A DNA stretch of 21,121 nucleotides from a bacterium (GTDB taxonomy: Bacteria; T1Sed10-126): assembly GCA_003554945.1 (NCBI GenBank), contig PWHN01000037.1:1-21121 (forward strand). Reading direction: 5' to 3'. The position numbers and the translations under genes were made by a program. Of this stretch, positions 6,882 to 15,504 are shown piece after piece. A model generated the notes under the pieces. It was given only the letters and a program-made list of their open reading frames with translations. It was not told the origin of the DNA and did no database searches. The stretch's first letter is position 1. Each line of letters opens with the position of its first letter.

Positions 6882-8360
6882 ATGAGTCAAGAAAGTGAAG
6901 TTCCAGAAGGAGATCATTTTTCAGTCCGAAAGCAAAAGCTGGAGGAACTGCGCCAGCGGGGGCGGGAGGTTTATCCGCACAAGTTTGAGCGTATTCATAG
7001 CTGTCAGGAAGCGATTGAACTGTTTGACCCAGAGTCTGATGAAGACCTGGGAGCCGAGGTAAAAGTTGCGGGCCGGATTCGCGGCCGGCGTCTGCACGGC
7101 AAAGCCGCATTTGGCGATCTGGTGGATGCTTCCGGCCAGATACAGATTTATCTGTCGCCAAATTACCTGGAGCAGGAGGAGCAGTTTGAGGAATTTACTG
7201 AGCTCTGGGACCTGGGCGATTACGGTGGTGTGCGAGGTGAGCTGTTTGAAACTAACGAAGGAGAGATATCGATAGTCGTTCGTGAACTTACCCTGCTGGC
7301 GAAAGGATTGCGTCCGCTGCCCGAGAAATTTCATGGTCTTAAGGACAGAGAACTGCGTTATCGGAAGCGTTATCTTGACCTGCTGGACAACCGTGAAGTG
7401 CGGGATACTTTCAAGCAGCGGAGCCAATTTATTTCAGCTCTGCGTCGTTATCTTGAGGAACGAGATTTTCTTGAAGTAGAGACGCCGATGATGCAGACGC
7501 TGGCCGGTGGAGCCGAGGCGGAGCCTTTTGAGACGCATCACAACGCGCTGGACCTGGACCTTTATCTGCGCATAGCGCCGGAGTTGTTTTTGAAGCGGCT
7601 GCTGGTCGGTGGTTTTGAACGACTGTTTGAAATTAATCGGAACTTCCGCAACGAAGGCATTTCAACGCGGCATAACCCGGAATTCACGATGCTTGAACTC
7701 TACTGGTCTTATGCCGACTACGAAAAGATTATGGAGCTAGCCGAGGAACTGGTATCAGCGGCAGTGAAAGAGGTGGCCGGCAGTCATAAAACTAATTTCA
7801 GAGGGGAAGAAATAGACTGGTCAACGCCCTGGAGACGGTTAAGTCTGCAGGAAGCAATCGAAGCCGAAACAGGGCTGGAGATTGCGGTGGATACGCCGCC
7901 GGAAGAGACCAGAAAGCTGGCGGCCGATGCCGGCTACGAGCTGGATGAAAAGTCAACCGCCGGCGGTCAGTTGCTGGAGCTTTTTGAAGAAGCGGTAGAA
8001 GCAAAACTAACCGAGCCGACGTTTGTGATTGATTTTCCAGCCGATGTCTCACCGCTGGCCAAAGAGCACCGGGAAGACGAGCGCCTGGCCGAGCGGTTTG
8101 AGCTGTTCGCCGGCGGACTTGAGGTAGGCAACGCCTATACGGAGCTTAACGATCCGCTGAAGCAGCGTCGAAATTTTGAGGAGCAGGCTGATTCGGAGGA
8201 AGAAATTGACGATAATTTCTTAGAGGCGCTTGAATACGGAATGCCGCCCGCGGGGGGACTGGGGCTTGGAATTGACCGGTTAGTAATGTTGCTGACCGAC
8301 TCGTCAAGTATTCGTGACGTGATATTATTTCCGCTTCTGCAGCCGCGTGATAATGGCTGA
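6882..8360 (+). CDS. lysS: Lysyl-tRNA synthetase, class II
   Basis: Charges tRNA-Lys with lysine in the cytosol. The 492-residue length is typical. An N-terminal OB-fold anticodon domain (about residues 55-145, with VKVAGRIRGRRLHGKAAFGDL) leads to the class IIb catalytic core. Motif 1 is around RSQFISALRRYLEERDFLEVETPMM, motif 2 is FEINRNFRNEGIS with Arg256 and Glu258, and motif 3 is GLGLGIDRLVML ending at Arg466. RYRKRYLDLL is diagnostic for LysS. A gaggaaggaag ribosome site lies 9 nt before ATG. It is the first gene of a tightly packed operon; the next gene starts inside its last codons. In Bacillus lysS also lies just upstream of the ctsR-mcsA-mcsB-clpC cluster, a position kept here with other genes inserted. 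Confidence 0.96.
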   Translation: MSQESEVPEGDHFSVRKQKLEELRQRGREVYPHKFERIHSCQEAIELFDPESDEDLGAEVKVAGRIRGRRLHGKAAFGDLVDASGQIQIYLSPNYLEQEEQFEEFTELWDLGDYGGVRGELFETNEGEISIVVRELTLLAKGLRPLPEKFHGLKDRELRYRKRYLDLLDNREVRDTFKQRSQFISALRRYLEERDFLEVETPMMQTLAGGAEAEPFETHHNALDLDLYLRIAPELFLKRLLVGGFERLFEINRNFRNEGISTRHNPEFTMLELYWSYADYEKIMELAEELVSAAVKEVAGSHKTNFRGEEIDWSTPWRRLSLQEAIEAETGLEIAVDTPPEETRKLAADAGYELDEKSTAGGQLLELFEEAVEAKLTEPTFVIDFPADVSPLAKEHREDERLAERFELFAGGLEVGNAYTELNDPLKQRRNFEEQADSEEEIDDNFLEALEYGMPPAGGLGLGIDRLVMLLTDSSSIRDVILFPLLQPRDNG

Positions 8361-9591
8361 AGAAAAAGCGGTTAACGGAGCTGACGAAGTCTCAACGGTC
8401 AGGGGGCGGGCCTGGTTTCTGCTGCGTATGGTCTGGCGATTTCTCTTCCGTTCCCAGAGTGTCGGTGTTCTTCCCTACCTGACTATTTTTGCTTTCCTTA
8501 GTATTAGTATCGGAGTAGCCACCTTAATAATTGTGCTTTCGGTAATGAACGGTTTTTCAACAACCCTCCAGGAACAGCTTGTCGGAGTTTACAGTCCAAT
8601 AAGGGTATATTCGTTATACCCGGGTGAGATGGAGCTGAACGAGCTGAAAGAGAAGCTGGACGGGGAAGATATTGAAGAAATCGTGGGTGTGGTCGAGGGC
8701 GACGTACTTTTTCAGTCGGGGCGTGAAAATTATGCCGGCGGCCGCGTAATCGCCTATACAAGCTGGCGCGAGGGGCGGCTACCTGTCGAGAAACCACCAG
8801 AGACCGGGATATACCTGGGACGAGAGCTGGCGCGTGAATTGTTTGTGCGAAGCGGGGAGGAGCTGACAGTTATTCGACCGGACGCGCAGAGGACGCCGTT
8901 TGGTCTACTGCCGTCAGCGGAAACGCTGCGAGTGGAGGGGGACCTACGGACCGGTTTTCAGGACGTAGACGCAGCGCTGGGCCTGGTTTCAATAGAACAG
9001 GCGCGGCAGTTGTTTGATCTGACGGAAGGGAAAGTATCGCACGCTGAGCTCTGGATTGAGGATCGTTTTCGAGCCGACGTTGTTAAACAAGAGCTGCAGG
9101 ATAAGCTGGCCGACAACTACAACCTGGTGACCTGGATGGAAGCTAATCCGGCGCTGTTTGAAGCGTTGCGTCTGGAGAGGACGGTTACATTCATCGTCCT
9201 GGCCCTGATAGTGATAGTGGCAGCAATAAATATACTCTGTATGCTTGTTCTTTCGATTCTGCAGCGCCGCCGCCAGATAGCGATGATGATGTCAATGGGG
9301 GCTTCGCCGGCCATAGTGCTGAGTCTTTTTCTGACTGCCGGAATGTTAATAACCGTGATCGGGTTGGCGGCGGGGTTTGGTGTTGGATTAACCGGCTGCT
9401 GGTTGCTGGACAACGTTTTTGTTATTGAACTGCCGCCGGTCTATCCAATGGCTCACCTGCCGGTCCAGGTGGAGACCTTCCACCTGATAGCGATAGGTGT
9501 GGTAACGCTGCTGCTTGGGTTTTTAAGCTCATTTTATCCGGCCTGGGCGGCGGCGAAAATCGACCCGGCCGAGGTGCTTCGTTATGGCTGA
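8353..9591 (+). CDS. LolC/LolE-type lipoprotein-release ABC permease
   Basis: Inner-membrane subunit that, with LolD, extracts lipoproteins destined for the outer membrane. The 412 residues show the family layout: a cytosolic N-tail, first membrane helix near 32-60 with FLSISIGVATLIIVLSVMNGF (the LolC/E signature region), a periplasmic domain of roughly 210 residues, and three C-terminal helices (about 272-395) ending in YPAWAAAKIDPAEVLRYG. QRRRQIAMMMSMGAS is the coupling loop to the ATPase. ATG 8353 overlaps the lysS stop by 8 nt; a GTG two codons earlier is the only alternative. No Shine-Dalgarno is seen, so translation is probably coupled to lysS. Only one permease gene is present here, so LolC versus LolE cannot be decided; a homodimer is possible. 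Confidence 0.9.
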   Translation: MAEEKAVNGADEVSTVRGRAWFLLRMVWRFLFRSQSVGVLPYLTIFAFLSISIGVATLIIVLSVMNGFSTTLQEQLVGVYSPIRVYSLYPGEMELNELKEKLDGEDIEEIVGVVEGDVLFQSGRENYAGGRVIAYTSWREGRLPVEKPPETGIYLGRELARELFVRSGEELTVIRPDAQRTPFGLLPSAETLRVEGDLRTGFQDVDAALGLVSIEQARQLFDLTEGKVSHAELWIEDRFRADVVKQELQDKLADNYNLVTWMEANPALFEALRLERTVTFIVLALIVIVAAINILCMLVLSILQRRRQIAMMMSMGASPAIVLSLFLTAGMLITVIGLAAGFGVGLTGCWLLDNVFVIELPPVYPMAHLPVQVETFHLIAIGVVTLLLGFLSSFYPAWAAAKIDPAEVLRYG

Positions 9592-10288
9592 AATAATTTT
9601 AGAAGCGCAGGAGATAGAGCACAGCTATGAGCCGGGGAAACCGATCCTGCGGGGAATAAACTTGCGTCTGCACGAGGGGGAGGCGATAGTTGTGGAAGGG
9701 CCTTCCGGAGTAGGTAAAACAACTTTGCTGGAAATCCTGGGAACGATGCGTTCGCCGAGCGCCGGCCAGGTTAAGTTAATGGGGGAGGGAATATATAACG
9801 GTAAACAGAGCCACCTGGCGGAACTACGTGGCCGCTGGCTTGGTTTTGTCTTCCAGGAGTCGCTGCTGCTGCCCGACCTGACTATTTATGAAAACTGCCG
9901 CCTGGCTGTGGTGCTCTCCGGTCGGGACTGGGGGGACAGCCGTATCAGAGGGAGGTTTGAGTGGCTTATGGAGGCGCTGCGACTTGACCCCGGTCGTGCC
10001 AGCGACCGGCCAGCGCAGCTATCGACGGGAGAGCGTCAACGGGTTGCCGTAGTCAGGGCGTTGATGCATGAACCGCGAATAATTATAGCTGACGAGCCGA
10101 CGGGGAATCTGGACATTGACTCGAGTGAATTGCTGCTGGATCTATTTTTACCGCTGGTTAACGAAGAGTCGACCGGGATAATTGTTGCCACACACGACCC
10201 ATTAATGGCACAATCTATAGGGAACCGTTATTTAATTGAAGATAAAAAAATTAAGCGTCTTGAGGAGCAAAAACGCAAAAAGGAGTGA
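9584..10288 (+). CDS. lolD: LolD-type ABC ATPase of lipoprotein release
   Basis: ATP-hydrolysing partner of the preceding permease, in the MacB/LolD group of ABC ATPases. In 234 residues it shows Walker A GPSGVGKT (39-46), the Q-loop FVFQESLLLPDLT, the signature LSTGERQR (instead of the commoner LSGGQQQR or LSGGERQR), Walker B IIIADEP followed by the D-loop TGNLD, and the H-loop VATHD. The C-terminus is lysine- and glutamate-rich. ATG 9584 overlaps the permease stop by 8 nt, with the same eight bases atggctga as at the lysS/permease border. Gene order and overlap make a functional pair likely. Confidence 0.9.
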   Translation: MAEIILEAQEIEHSYEPGKPILRGINLRLHEGEAIVVEGPSGVGKTTLLEILGTMRSPSAGQVKLMGEGIYNGKQSHLAELRGRWLGFVFQESLLLPDLTIYENCRLAVVLSGRDWGDSRIRGRFEWLMEALRLDPGRASDRPAQLSTGERQRVAVVRALMHEPRIIIADEPTGNLDIDSSELLLDLFLPLVNEESTGIIVATHDPLMAQSIGNRYLIEDKKIKRLEEQKRKKE

Positions 10289-10297
10289 AGCATAGTT

Positions 10298-11176
10298 ATG
10301 GATTCTTTATCGATCTGGCTGGACGGTGAGTTTGTGCCCGAAGAGGAAGCGGCTGTCAGTATTTTTGATCATGGACTGCTTTATGGTGACGGGGTTTTTG
10401 AAGGAATAAGAGCATACGAGGGGACGGTTTTTAAATTAAAGGAGCACATCAAGAGACTTTATCGCTCGGCCAAGATATTAAAACTGGAGATTCCTATCAG
10501 TCCGGAGGAAATGAAGGAGGCGGTGCTGGAATCCTGTCGGGAAAACGGTGTTAAAAACGGTTATATTCGACTGGTAGTGACCCGTGGTCGGGGTGACCTG
10601 GGACTTGACCCGGCGAAATGTGATAAGCCGACTATTTTTATAATTGCGGCTGATATTGAGCTTTATCCCGAGGAAGCCTATGAAAAGGGGTTGAAGCTGG
10701 TTACGGTGCCGACGCGGCGCAACCTGAACGAGGCGATAAACCCGCGTGTTAAGTCGCTTAACTATTTAAACAACATAATGGCTAAAATGGAGGCCCGTGA
10801 AGCGGGGGCAAAGGAAGGTATAATGTTGAATCAGCAGGGCTACGTAGTCGAGTGCACGGGAGATAATATTTTTATCATTGAGGACGACAAGGTTGTCCGC
10901 ACACCACCGCCATACATGGGAGCGCTTGAAGGTATAACCCGTGCGACTCTGATGGAGCTGGCCGAGGCGCGTGGCTACGAGGTAATTGAGGAGCCGCTAA
11001 ACCGTTACGATTTGTATGTTGCCAACGAGTGTTTTCTTACTGGAACTGCGGCTGAAGCGCTCCCTGTCATTGAGATAGACGGCCGAAAAATTAACGGCGG
11101 TGTGCCGGGGCCGGAGACGAAGCAATTGATCAGCGATTTCAGGGACTCAGTTGTTGAACAGGGAGCAAAGATTTAG
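10298..11176 (+). CDS. ilvE: Branched-chain amino acid aminotransferase
   Basis: PLP-dependent fold type IV enzyme for the last step of leucine, isoleucine and valine synthesis, moving the amino group from glutamate to the branched 2-oxo acids. The 292 residues include FDHGLLYGDGVFEGIRAY (23-40), the catalytic lysine Lys152 in NPRVKSLNYLNN, Glu185 in VECTGDNIF, which contacts the PLP pyridine nitrogen, and the phosphate-binding GTAAE (249-253). KSLNYLNNIMA is typical of IlvE rather than of D-amino-acid transaminase or 4-amino-4-deoxychorismate lyase. It starts 9 nt after lolD, with aggag inside the lolD end. Its presence between lolD and mcsA is unusual. Confidence 0.9.
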   Translation: MDSLSIWLDGEFVPEEEAAVSIFDHGLLYGDGVFEGIRAYEGTVFKLKEHIKRLYRSAKILKLEIPISPEEMKEAVLESCRENGVKNGYIRLVVTRGRGDLGLDPAKCDKPTIFIIAADIELYPEEAYEKGLKLVTVPTRRNLNEAINPRVKSLNYLNNIMAKMEAREAGAKEGIMLNQQGYVVECTGDNIFIIEDDKVVRTPPPYMGALEGITRATLMELAEARGYEVIEEPLNRYDLYVANECFLTGTAAEALPVIEIDGRKINGGVPGPETKQLISDFRDSVVEQGAKI

Positions 11177-11189
11177 AAGGTGAAAAAAT

Positions 11190-11687
11190 ATGATTTGTGA
11201 AAATTGTGGAGAAGCGGAAGCTACTTTTCATCACGTAATCATCCAGGAAAATGAAGTTATACATAAGCATCTTTGTGACGGCTGTGCCGGAAGCGTCGGG
11301 GATGCGGCGGACGCTGAAAGCAGTCTGACGGAGAAAGCGTTTAAGGAACTGCAGGAGACTCAGAACGAATCTGAGGCCGCTTGTCCCAGGTGTGGAAGTC
11401 AGCTCAGGGAGCTGAGAAAGAAGGGGAGAATGGGTTGTGCGATGTGCTACGAGGCTTTTGAAGAGGAATTGGAGAAGTTGATCAAACGTATCCACGGAAG
11501 TGATCAGCATGTAGGGCGAGAAAGTGAAGCCAGCCAGTTGGGGACCTTGCCGGAAGAGAAGAAGCTCCGTTTTCTAGAAAAAGAGCTTGAGCGTTGCGTG
11601 CGTGAAGAAAATTACGAGGAGGCAGCGGAGCTGCGGGATCGGATATCCGAGCTGGAGGAGGCAGAAAAAATTGGTTCTACCGGTTGA
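11190..11687 (+). CDS. mcsA: McsA, zinc-binding activator of the McsB arginine kinase
   Basis: McsA binds and stimulates McsB in Firmicutes. The 165-residue protein has four zinc-binding pairs: CENC (3-6), CDGC (near 29-32), CPRC (near 65-68) and CAMC (near 82-85). A C-terminal UVR motif follows (about 124-158, LEKELERCVREENYEEAAELRDRI), of the kind that docks to ClpC and UvrB. Length is close to the Bacillus protein. It starts 13 nt after ilvE behind agaaggtg. mcsB begins inside its last codons. The repressor gene ctsR, usually directly upstream, is absent. Confidence 0.92.
   Translation: MICENCGEAEATFHHVIIQENEVIHKHLCDGCAGSVGDAADAESSLTEKAFKELQETQNESEAACPRCGSQLRELRKKGRMGCAMCYEAFEEELEKLIKRIHGSDQHVGRESEASQLGTLPEEKKLRFLEKELERCVREENYEEAAELRDRISELEEAEKIGSTG
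11657..11661 (+). promoter_or_regulatory. Ribosome binding site that sets the mcsB TTG start
   Basis: GGAGG inside the 3' end of mcsA stands 9 nt before TTG 11671, in the mcsB frame. This placement favours TTG 11671 over the in-frame ATG at 11587, which would add 28 residues unlike any McsB N-terminus. Confidence 0.7.
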
Positions 11688-12726
11688 TTCTCAACGGCCG
11701 AGCAGTTGGTTAAGTAAAGAGGGGCCTGAGTATGACGTCGTGATAAGCAGTCGTGCTCGTTTTGCGCGTAACCTGAGCAATTACCCCTTTTACGACAAAA
11801 ATCCGGACGATAAAAAAAAGAAGCTACGTAATGAAATATTTTCTGTATTAAAAGAAGAAGAGATAACTGCCGGCTGGAACTTCTTGTCTCTCGGTGAGTT
11901 GTCGACCTCGGAGAGACAGCTTCTGGCAGAGCGCCGGCTGGCCAGTGACGAGCTAATTTCTGAGTTAGAGTCCGGAGTGGTTTTCAGCGAAGGAGAGTAT
12001 ACGTCGGTGATGGTAAATGAAGAGGACCACCTTCGTTTACAGTCTATCTCGTCCGGATTTGATATTGACAGGGCTTACGATGCAGCGACAAAGCTGGAGC
12101 GAACGTTAAACGATAGATTTCAATTCGCCTATGATTCGAGGTGGGGCTATCTGTCGGCCTGTCCGACCAACCTGGGGACGGGGTTTAGAGCGTCGGTTTT
12201 GCTTCACCTGCCGGGATTAGTTCTACAGCAGAAAATAAATAAAATACTGAAGGCTATTTCTAATCTTGGATTAACAGTGCGGGGATTTTACGGGGAGGGG
12301 AGCGAAACAAAAGGATTTTATTTTCAGCTTTCCAACCAGGTAACCCTGGGTCAGTCGGCGGAAAAATTCAAGGCCAGTCTGGAACGTGTTGTCAAACAGG
12401 TTATAACCCAGGAGCGCAAAGCGCGCGAAGAACTGATAAATTCAGCGGGGATAGAGCTTGAGGACCGGATTGGCCGGTCTTACGGTATTTTAAAACATGC
12501 GCGAAAGATTAATACGCGAGAGGCCCTGCAATTGCTCTCCCTCTGTCGTCTGGGTGTTGATCGAGGACTTGTTCCGCATGTCGACATAAAGCGCCTGGAT
12601 GGACTGCTTCAGCTATTACAGCCGGGACATCTGCAGTGCAGTGTGGGCGAGGAGCTGTCGGAAAAGCAACGTGATTTTTATCGCGCCGAGAAGGTGGGGA
12701 AGGAGTTCTCCGGAGCCCCGCCGTAA
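11671..12726 (+). CDS. mcsB: Protein-arginine kinase McsB
   Basis: Phosphorylates arginine residues of proteins, marking them for ClpC-ClpP degradation; related to phosphagen kinases. With the TTG start the protein has 351 residues, near the 363 of Bacillus McsB, and begins MVLPVDSQRPSSWLS. Seen: VVISSRARFARN (23-34), NEEDHLRLQ with the catalytic glutamate region (116-124), the nucleotide-binding stretch GYLSACPTNLGTGFRAS with Cys164, GEGSETKGF (208-216) and SNQVTLG. The C-terminal DRIGRSYGILKHARKI matches the part that carries the phosphoarginine-binding RDxxRA-like segment. It overlaps mcsA by 17 nt, so the two are translationally coupled. It is the last gene before a 241-bp gap. Confidence 0.92.
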   Translation: MVLPVDSQRPSSWLSKEGPEYDVVISSRARFARNLSNYPFYDKNPDDKKKKLRNEIFSVLKEEEITAGWNFLSLGELSTSERQLLAERRLASDELISELESGVVFSEGEYTSVMVNEEDHLRLQSISSGFDIDRAYDAATKLERTLNDRFQFAYDSRWGYLSACPTNLGTGFRASVLLHLPGLVLQQKINKILKAISNLGLTVRGFYGEGSETKGFYFQLSNQVTLGQSAEKFKASLERVVKQVITQERKAREELINSAGIELEDRIGRSYGILKHARKINTREALQLLSLCRLGVDRGLVPHVDIKRLDGLLQLLQPGHLQCSVGEELSEKQRDFYRAEKVGKEFSGAPP

Positions 12727-12816
12727 GGTAATATTTAGACCCCTCCGAGTTAAATTCAACATCCGAGAGATCAAGATCAAGTTTGGGGGTAGATTTTGTG
12801 AAGGATATGTGGACGA

Positions 12817-12845
12817 TTATATTTTAGAAGCAAAAATGATATAAT
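12817..12845 (+). promoter_or_regulatory. Candidate promoter of the clpC operon
   Basis: A perfect -10 tataat (12840-12845) lies 17 nt after a weak -35 ttatat (12817-12822). The leader to clpC would be about 115 nt. No CtsR heptad repeat (GGTCAAA-type) is visible in the 241-bp gap 12727-12967. Confidence 0.4.
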
Positions 12846-12885
12846 TAATCTGTTCAGTAAAAAAGGTTGGTCTAGAAGAAATTAA

Positions 12886-12900
12886 TCCGGTAGCGCCGGA
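12886..12900. promoter_or_regulatory. Small hairpin in clpC leader
   Basis: tccgg (12886-12890) pairs with ccgga (12896-12900) around tagcg, between the candidate promoter and clpC. It is too short and lacks a T-run for a terminator. Confidence 0.3.
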
Positions 12901-12967
12901 GTAGATTTTAGTCGGAATTTATTAATCAGTTCAACAAATTTAGTACAGCCAGAGAGGTGTGACCAAA

Positions 12968-15499
12968 ATGTTTGAAAATTTTACAGATAGAGCGAGAAAA
13001 GCACTACGTAAATCGAAACGAATAGCTCGCCGCACAGGCTATGGAGAGGTTGAGTCGGAGCATCTTTTCATGGCCCTGCTTGAGTTGGGGAGCGGGATTG
13101 CGATCGATATTCTCCAGGAGCTGGGTATTGACCCGGAAGATCTGCTGGAGGAGCTCAACAAGCGAATGGAACACGGTTCAGGAACAGCCGGAAAGATGCA
13201 GCCTGACTTTTCGCAGCGGCTCAAGCGAATCCTTTCCCTGGCGGAAAAAAATGCCCGTGAACTGGGCCACAACTATGTGGGCACGGAACATCTTCTGATT
13301 GGTCTGGCCGACGAAGGCGAGGGGCTTGTTGTCGAAATTTTCAACGAGTATGGTGTTTCAGCCGACGATGTAAAAAAACTTTTGATGGAAATCCTGGGTG
13401 AGGAATACGGACTGGAGTACGGTTTTGTTGTGCCTTCACAGCAGAAGGCAAAGAAGAGGGGGAAGAAAAAGTCACGTGGAAGCAAGTCCAAGACTCCAAC
13501 CCTGGACACCTTCTGTCGTGATCTTACCGAACTGGCCCGGAAAGAGGAGCTTGATCCGGTAATTGGCCGTAAGAAAGAAATTGAGCGGGTAACACAAATT
13601 CTGGCCCGCCGTAAGAAGAACAATCCTGTCTTAATTGGCGAGCCGGGGACGGGTAAAACAGCCATCGTCGAGGGCCTGGCGAAGCAGATTGTTAACGTTG
13701 ACGTGCCGCAGGCGCTTTACAACAAACGTGTGCTGGCCCTGGATCTGGCATCGGTAGTGGCAGGCACGAAATACCGCGGTGAGTTTGAGCAAAGGATGAA
13801 GAAGTTGCTTGAAGAGATCCAGGATTCTGACGAGATAATTCTGTTTATTGATGAGTTACATTCGCTGGTCGGGGCCGGTAGTGCCGAAGGGGCTATTGAT
13901 GCGGCTAACATCCTCAAGCCGGCGCTGGCTCGTGGTGAGATACAGTGTATTGGAGCGACGACGCTTGATGAATATAGGAAACACATCGAAAAAGATGCGG
14001 CGCTGGAGCGTCGTTTTCAGATAATTAACGTTGACGAGCCGAGCCAGAAAGAAGCGATAAACATTCTTGATGGACTGCGGCCAAACTACGAGACACACCA
14101 CCATGTCAAATATACAGATGAAGCGCTGGAGGCGGCGGTGCGTCTATCGCACCGTTATCTGTCGGACAGCTATCTGCCGGACATAGCGATAGATGTTATT
14201 GATGAAGCGGGAAGCCGCTCCAAGCTGCGCTCGTCGATGCCGCCCAAGGAAATTCGAGAGTTAGAACAGGAACTCGAGGGGCTCAGGAATGACAAGAGTA
14301 AAGCAGTAGCATCCCAGGAGTTTGAAAAAGCGGCGGCGCTGCGCGACCAGGAGCGGGAGCTGAAGGCGGAGTTAGACGAGGTGAAATCGCGCTGGAAAGA
14401 GCAGGACACCGACACGCCGGTAATAGATGAGGAAGAAGTAGCGGAGCTGGTCAGTGACATGTCGGGGATTCCCGTCTTTAAATTGACAGAAAAAGAGCAG
14501 GAGAAGCTGCTGCGGCTGGAAGAAGATATTCACAAACGACTAATCAACCAGGAAGAGGCAGTTGGAGCGGTCAGCCGCGCTATACGGCGGGCGAGGACCG
14601 GATTGAAAGATCCCAGCCGTCCAATGGGAAGTTTTATGTTTCTGGGCCCGACCGGGGTAGGAAAGACCGAGTGTGCCCGTGCCCTTGCGGAAATCCTGTT
14701 TGGCGACGAGCAGCACATGATCCGGGTTGACATGAGCGAATTTATGGAGAAACACTCAGTCTCGAGGCTGGTTGGAGCTCCACCGGGTTACGTTGGTTAT
14801 GACGAGGGGGGACAACTGACTGAACAGGTTCGGCGCAACCCCTACTCGGTAGTGCTTCTCGATGAAATCGAAAAGGCGCACCGTGAGGTGTATAATATTC
14901 TGCTGCAAATTTTTGAAGACGGCGTTCTCAGCGACAACATCGGACATAACGTTGATTTCAGGAATACAATTATTATTATGACTTCAAACGTTGGGGCACG
15001 TGAAATCACTGATGCCGGTTCAATGGGTTTTCGGTCGGATGAAGAAAGAGCGCTTGAATACTCGGAGATAAAAGACAGGGCAATGACAGAGTTAAAGCGG
15101 CAGTTTAATCCGGAATTTATAAACCGGATTGATGAGGCCATTGTGTTCCGTTCGCTTACGCGGGAAGATCTCGAAGGGATAGTAGATCTTATGCTGGCAG
15201 ATGTTAGGGAACGGTTGGAGCGGCAGCAGGATCTGGAGCTTGAAGTCAGCGAACCAGCGCGCGCTTACCTGATAGATAAAGGATATGATCCCGACTATGG
15301 TGCTCGACCGTTGCGGCGGGCGATAGAGCGTAAAATTGAAGACTCACTGGCCGAAGCAATTTTAAGAGGGCAATTTGGACCTGGGAGTTCAGTCAGTGTT
15401 GATTATGGTGACGAAGGGCTGACTTTTCAGGAAATAGAGTCCTCTGAAGATGACAAAGAAGAGCAGGAGGAGCCAGTGGGGTCGCGGGAAAGCGGATAA
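12968..15499 (+). CDS. clpC: ATP-dependent Clp protease ATPase subunit ClpC
   Basis: Hexameric AAA+ unfoldase that feeds ClpP and recognises phosphoarginine-marked substrates. In 843 residues: a Clp N domain in two repeats (1-150), a basic linker [12 protein letters not shown] (162-173), AAA-1 with Walker A GEPGTGKT (224-231) and Walker B ILFIDE (291-296), a middle UVR-type coiled coil (about 428-472, with [14 protein letters not shown]), AAA-2 with GPTGVGKT (560-567) and VVLLDE (628-633), and a D2-small domain with [18 protein letters not shown] at 686-688 is the likely ClpP-docking loop. The middle domain separates it from ClpB. ATG 12968 has gaggtg 8 nt upstream; a GTG three codons earlier overlaps that site. 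It heads a seven-gene run. Confidence 0.95.
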   Translation: MFENFTDRARKALRKSKRIARRTGYGEVESEHLFMALLELGSGIAIDILQELGIDPEDLLEELNKRMEHGSGTAGKMQPDFSQRLKRILSLAEKNARELGHNYVGTEHLLIGLADEGEGLVVEIFNEYGVSADDVKKLLMEILGEEYGLEYGFVVPSQQKAKKRGKKKSRGSKSKTPTLDTFCRDLTELARKEELDPVIGRKKEIERVTQILARRKKNNPVLIGEPGTGKTAIVEGLAKQIVNVDVPQALYNKRVLALDLASVVAGTKYRGEFEQRMKKLLEEIQDSDEIILFIDELHSLVGAGSAEGAIDAANILKPALARGEIQCIGATTLDEYRKHIEKDAALERRFQIINVDEPSQKEAINILDGLRPNYETHHHVKYTDEALEAAVRLSHRYLSDSYLPDIAIDVIDEAGSRSKLRSSMPPKEIRELEQELEGLRNDKSKAVASQEFEKAAALRDQERELKAELDEVKSRWKEQDTDTPVIDEEEVAELVSDMSGIPVFKLTEKEQEKLLRLEEDIHKRLINQEEAVGAVSRAIRRARTGLKDPSRPMGSFMFLGPTGVGKTECARALAEILFGDEQHMIRVDMSEFMEKHSVSRLVGAPPGYVGYDEGGQLTEQVRRNPYSVVLLDEIEKAHREVYNILLQIFEDGVLSDNIGHNVDFRNTIIIMTSNVGAREITDAGSMGFRSDEERALEYSEIKDRAMTELKRQFNPEFINRIDEAIVFRSLTREDLEGIVDLMLADVRERLERQQDLELEVSEPARAYLIDKGYDPDYGARPLRRAIERKIEDSLAEAILRGQFGPGSSVSVDYGDEGLTFQEIESSEDDKEEQEEPVGSRESG

Positions 15500-15504
15500 C
15501 GTTA

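Noticed and set aside
11587-11670. N-terminal extension of McsB from ATG 11587
   Set aside because: It lies within the mcsA UVR motif, has a basic Arg/Cys composition unlike McsB, and a good ribosome site points to TTG 11671.
12599-12844. An 81-codon frame at the mcsB end and beyond
   Set aside because: Most of it is the mcsB sequence in another frame; the tail runs through the candidate clpC promoter and has no ribosome site.
12727-12967. CtsR operator before clpC
   Set aside because: No tandem GGTCAAA-type heptads found; the closest string, gatcaagatcaag, does not match.
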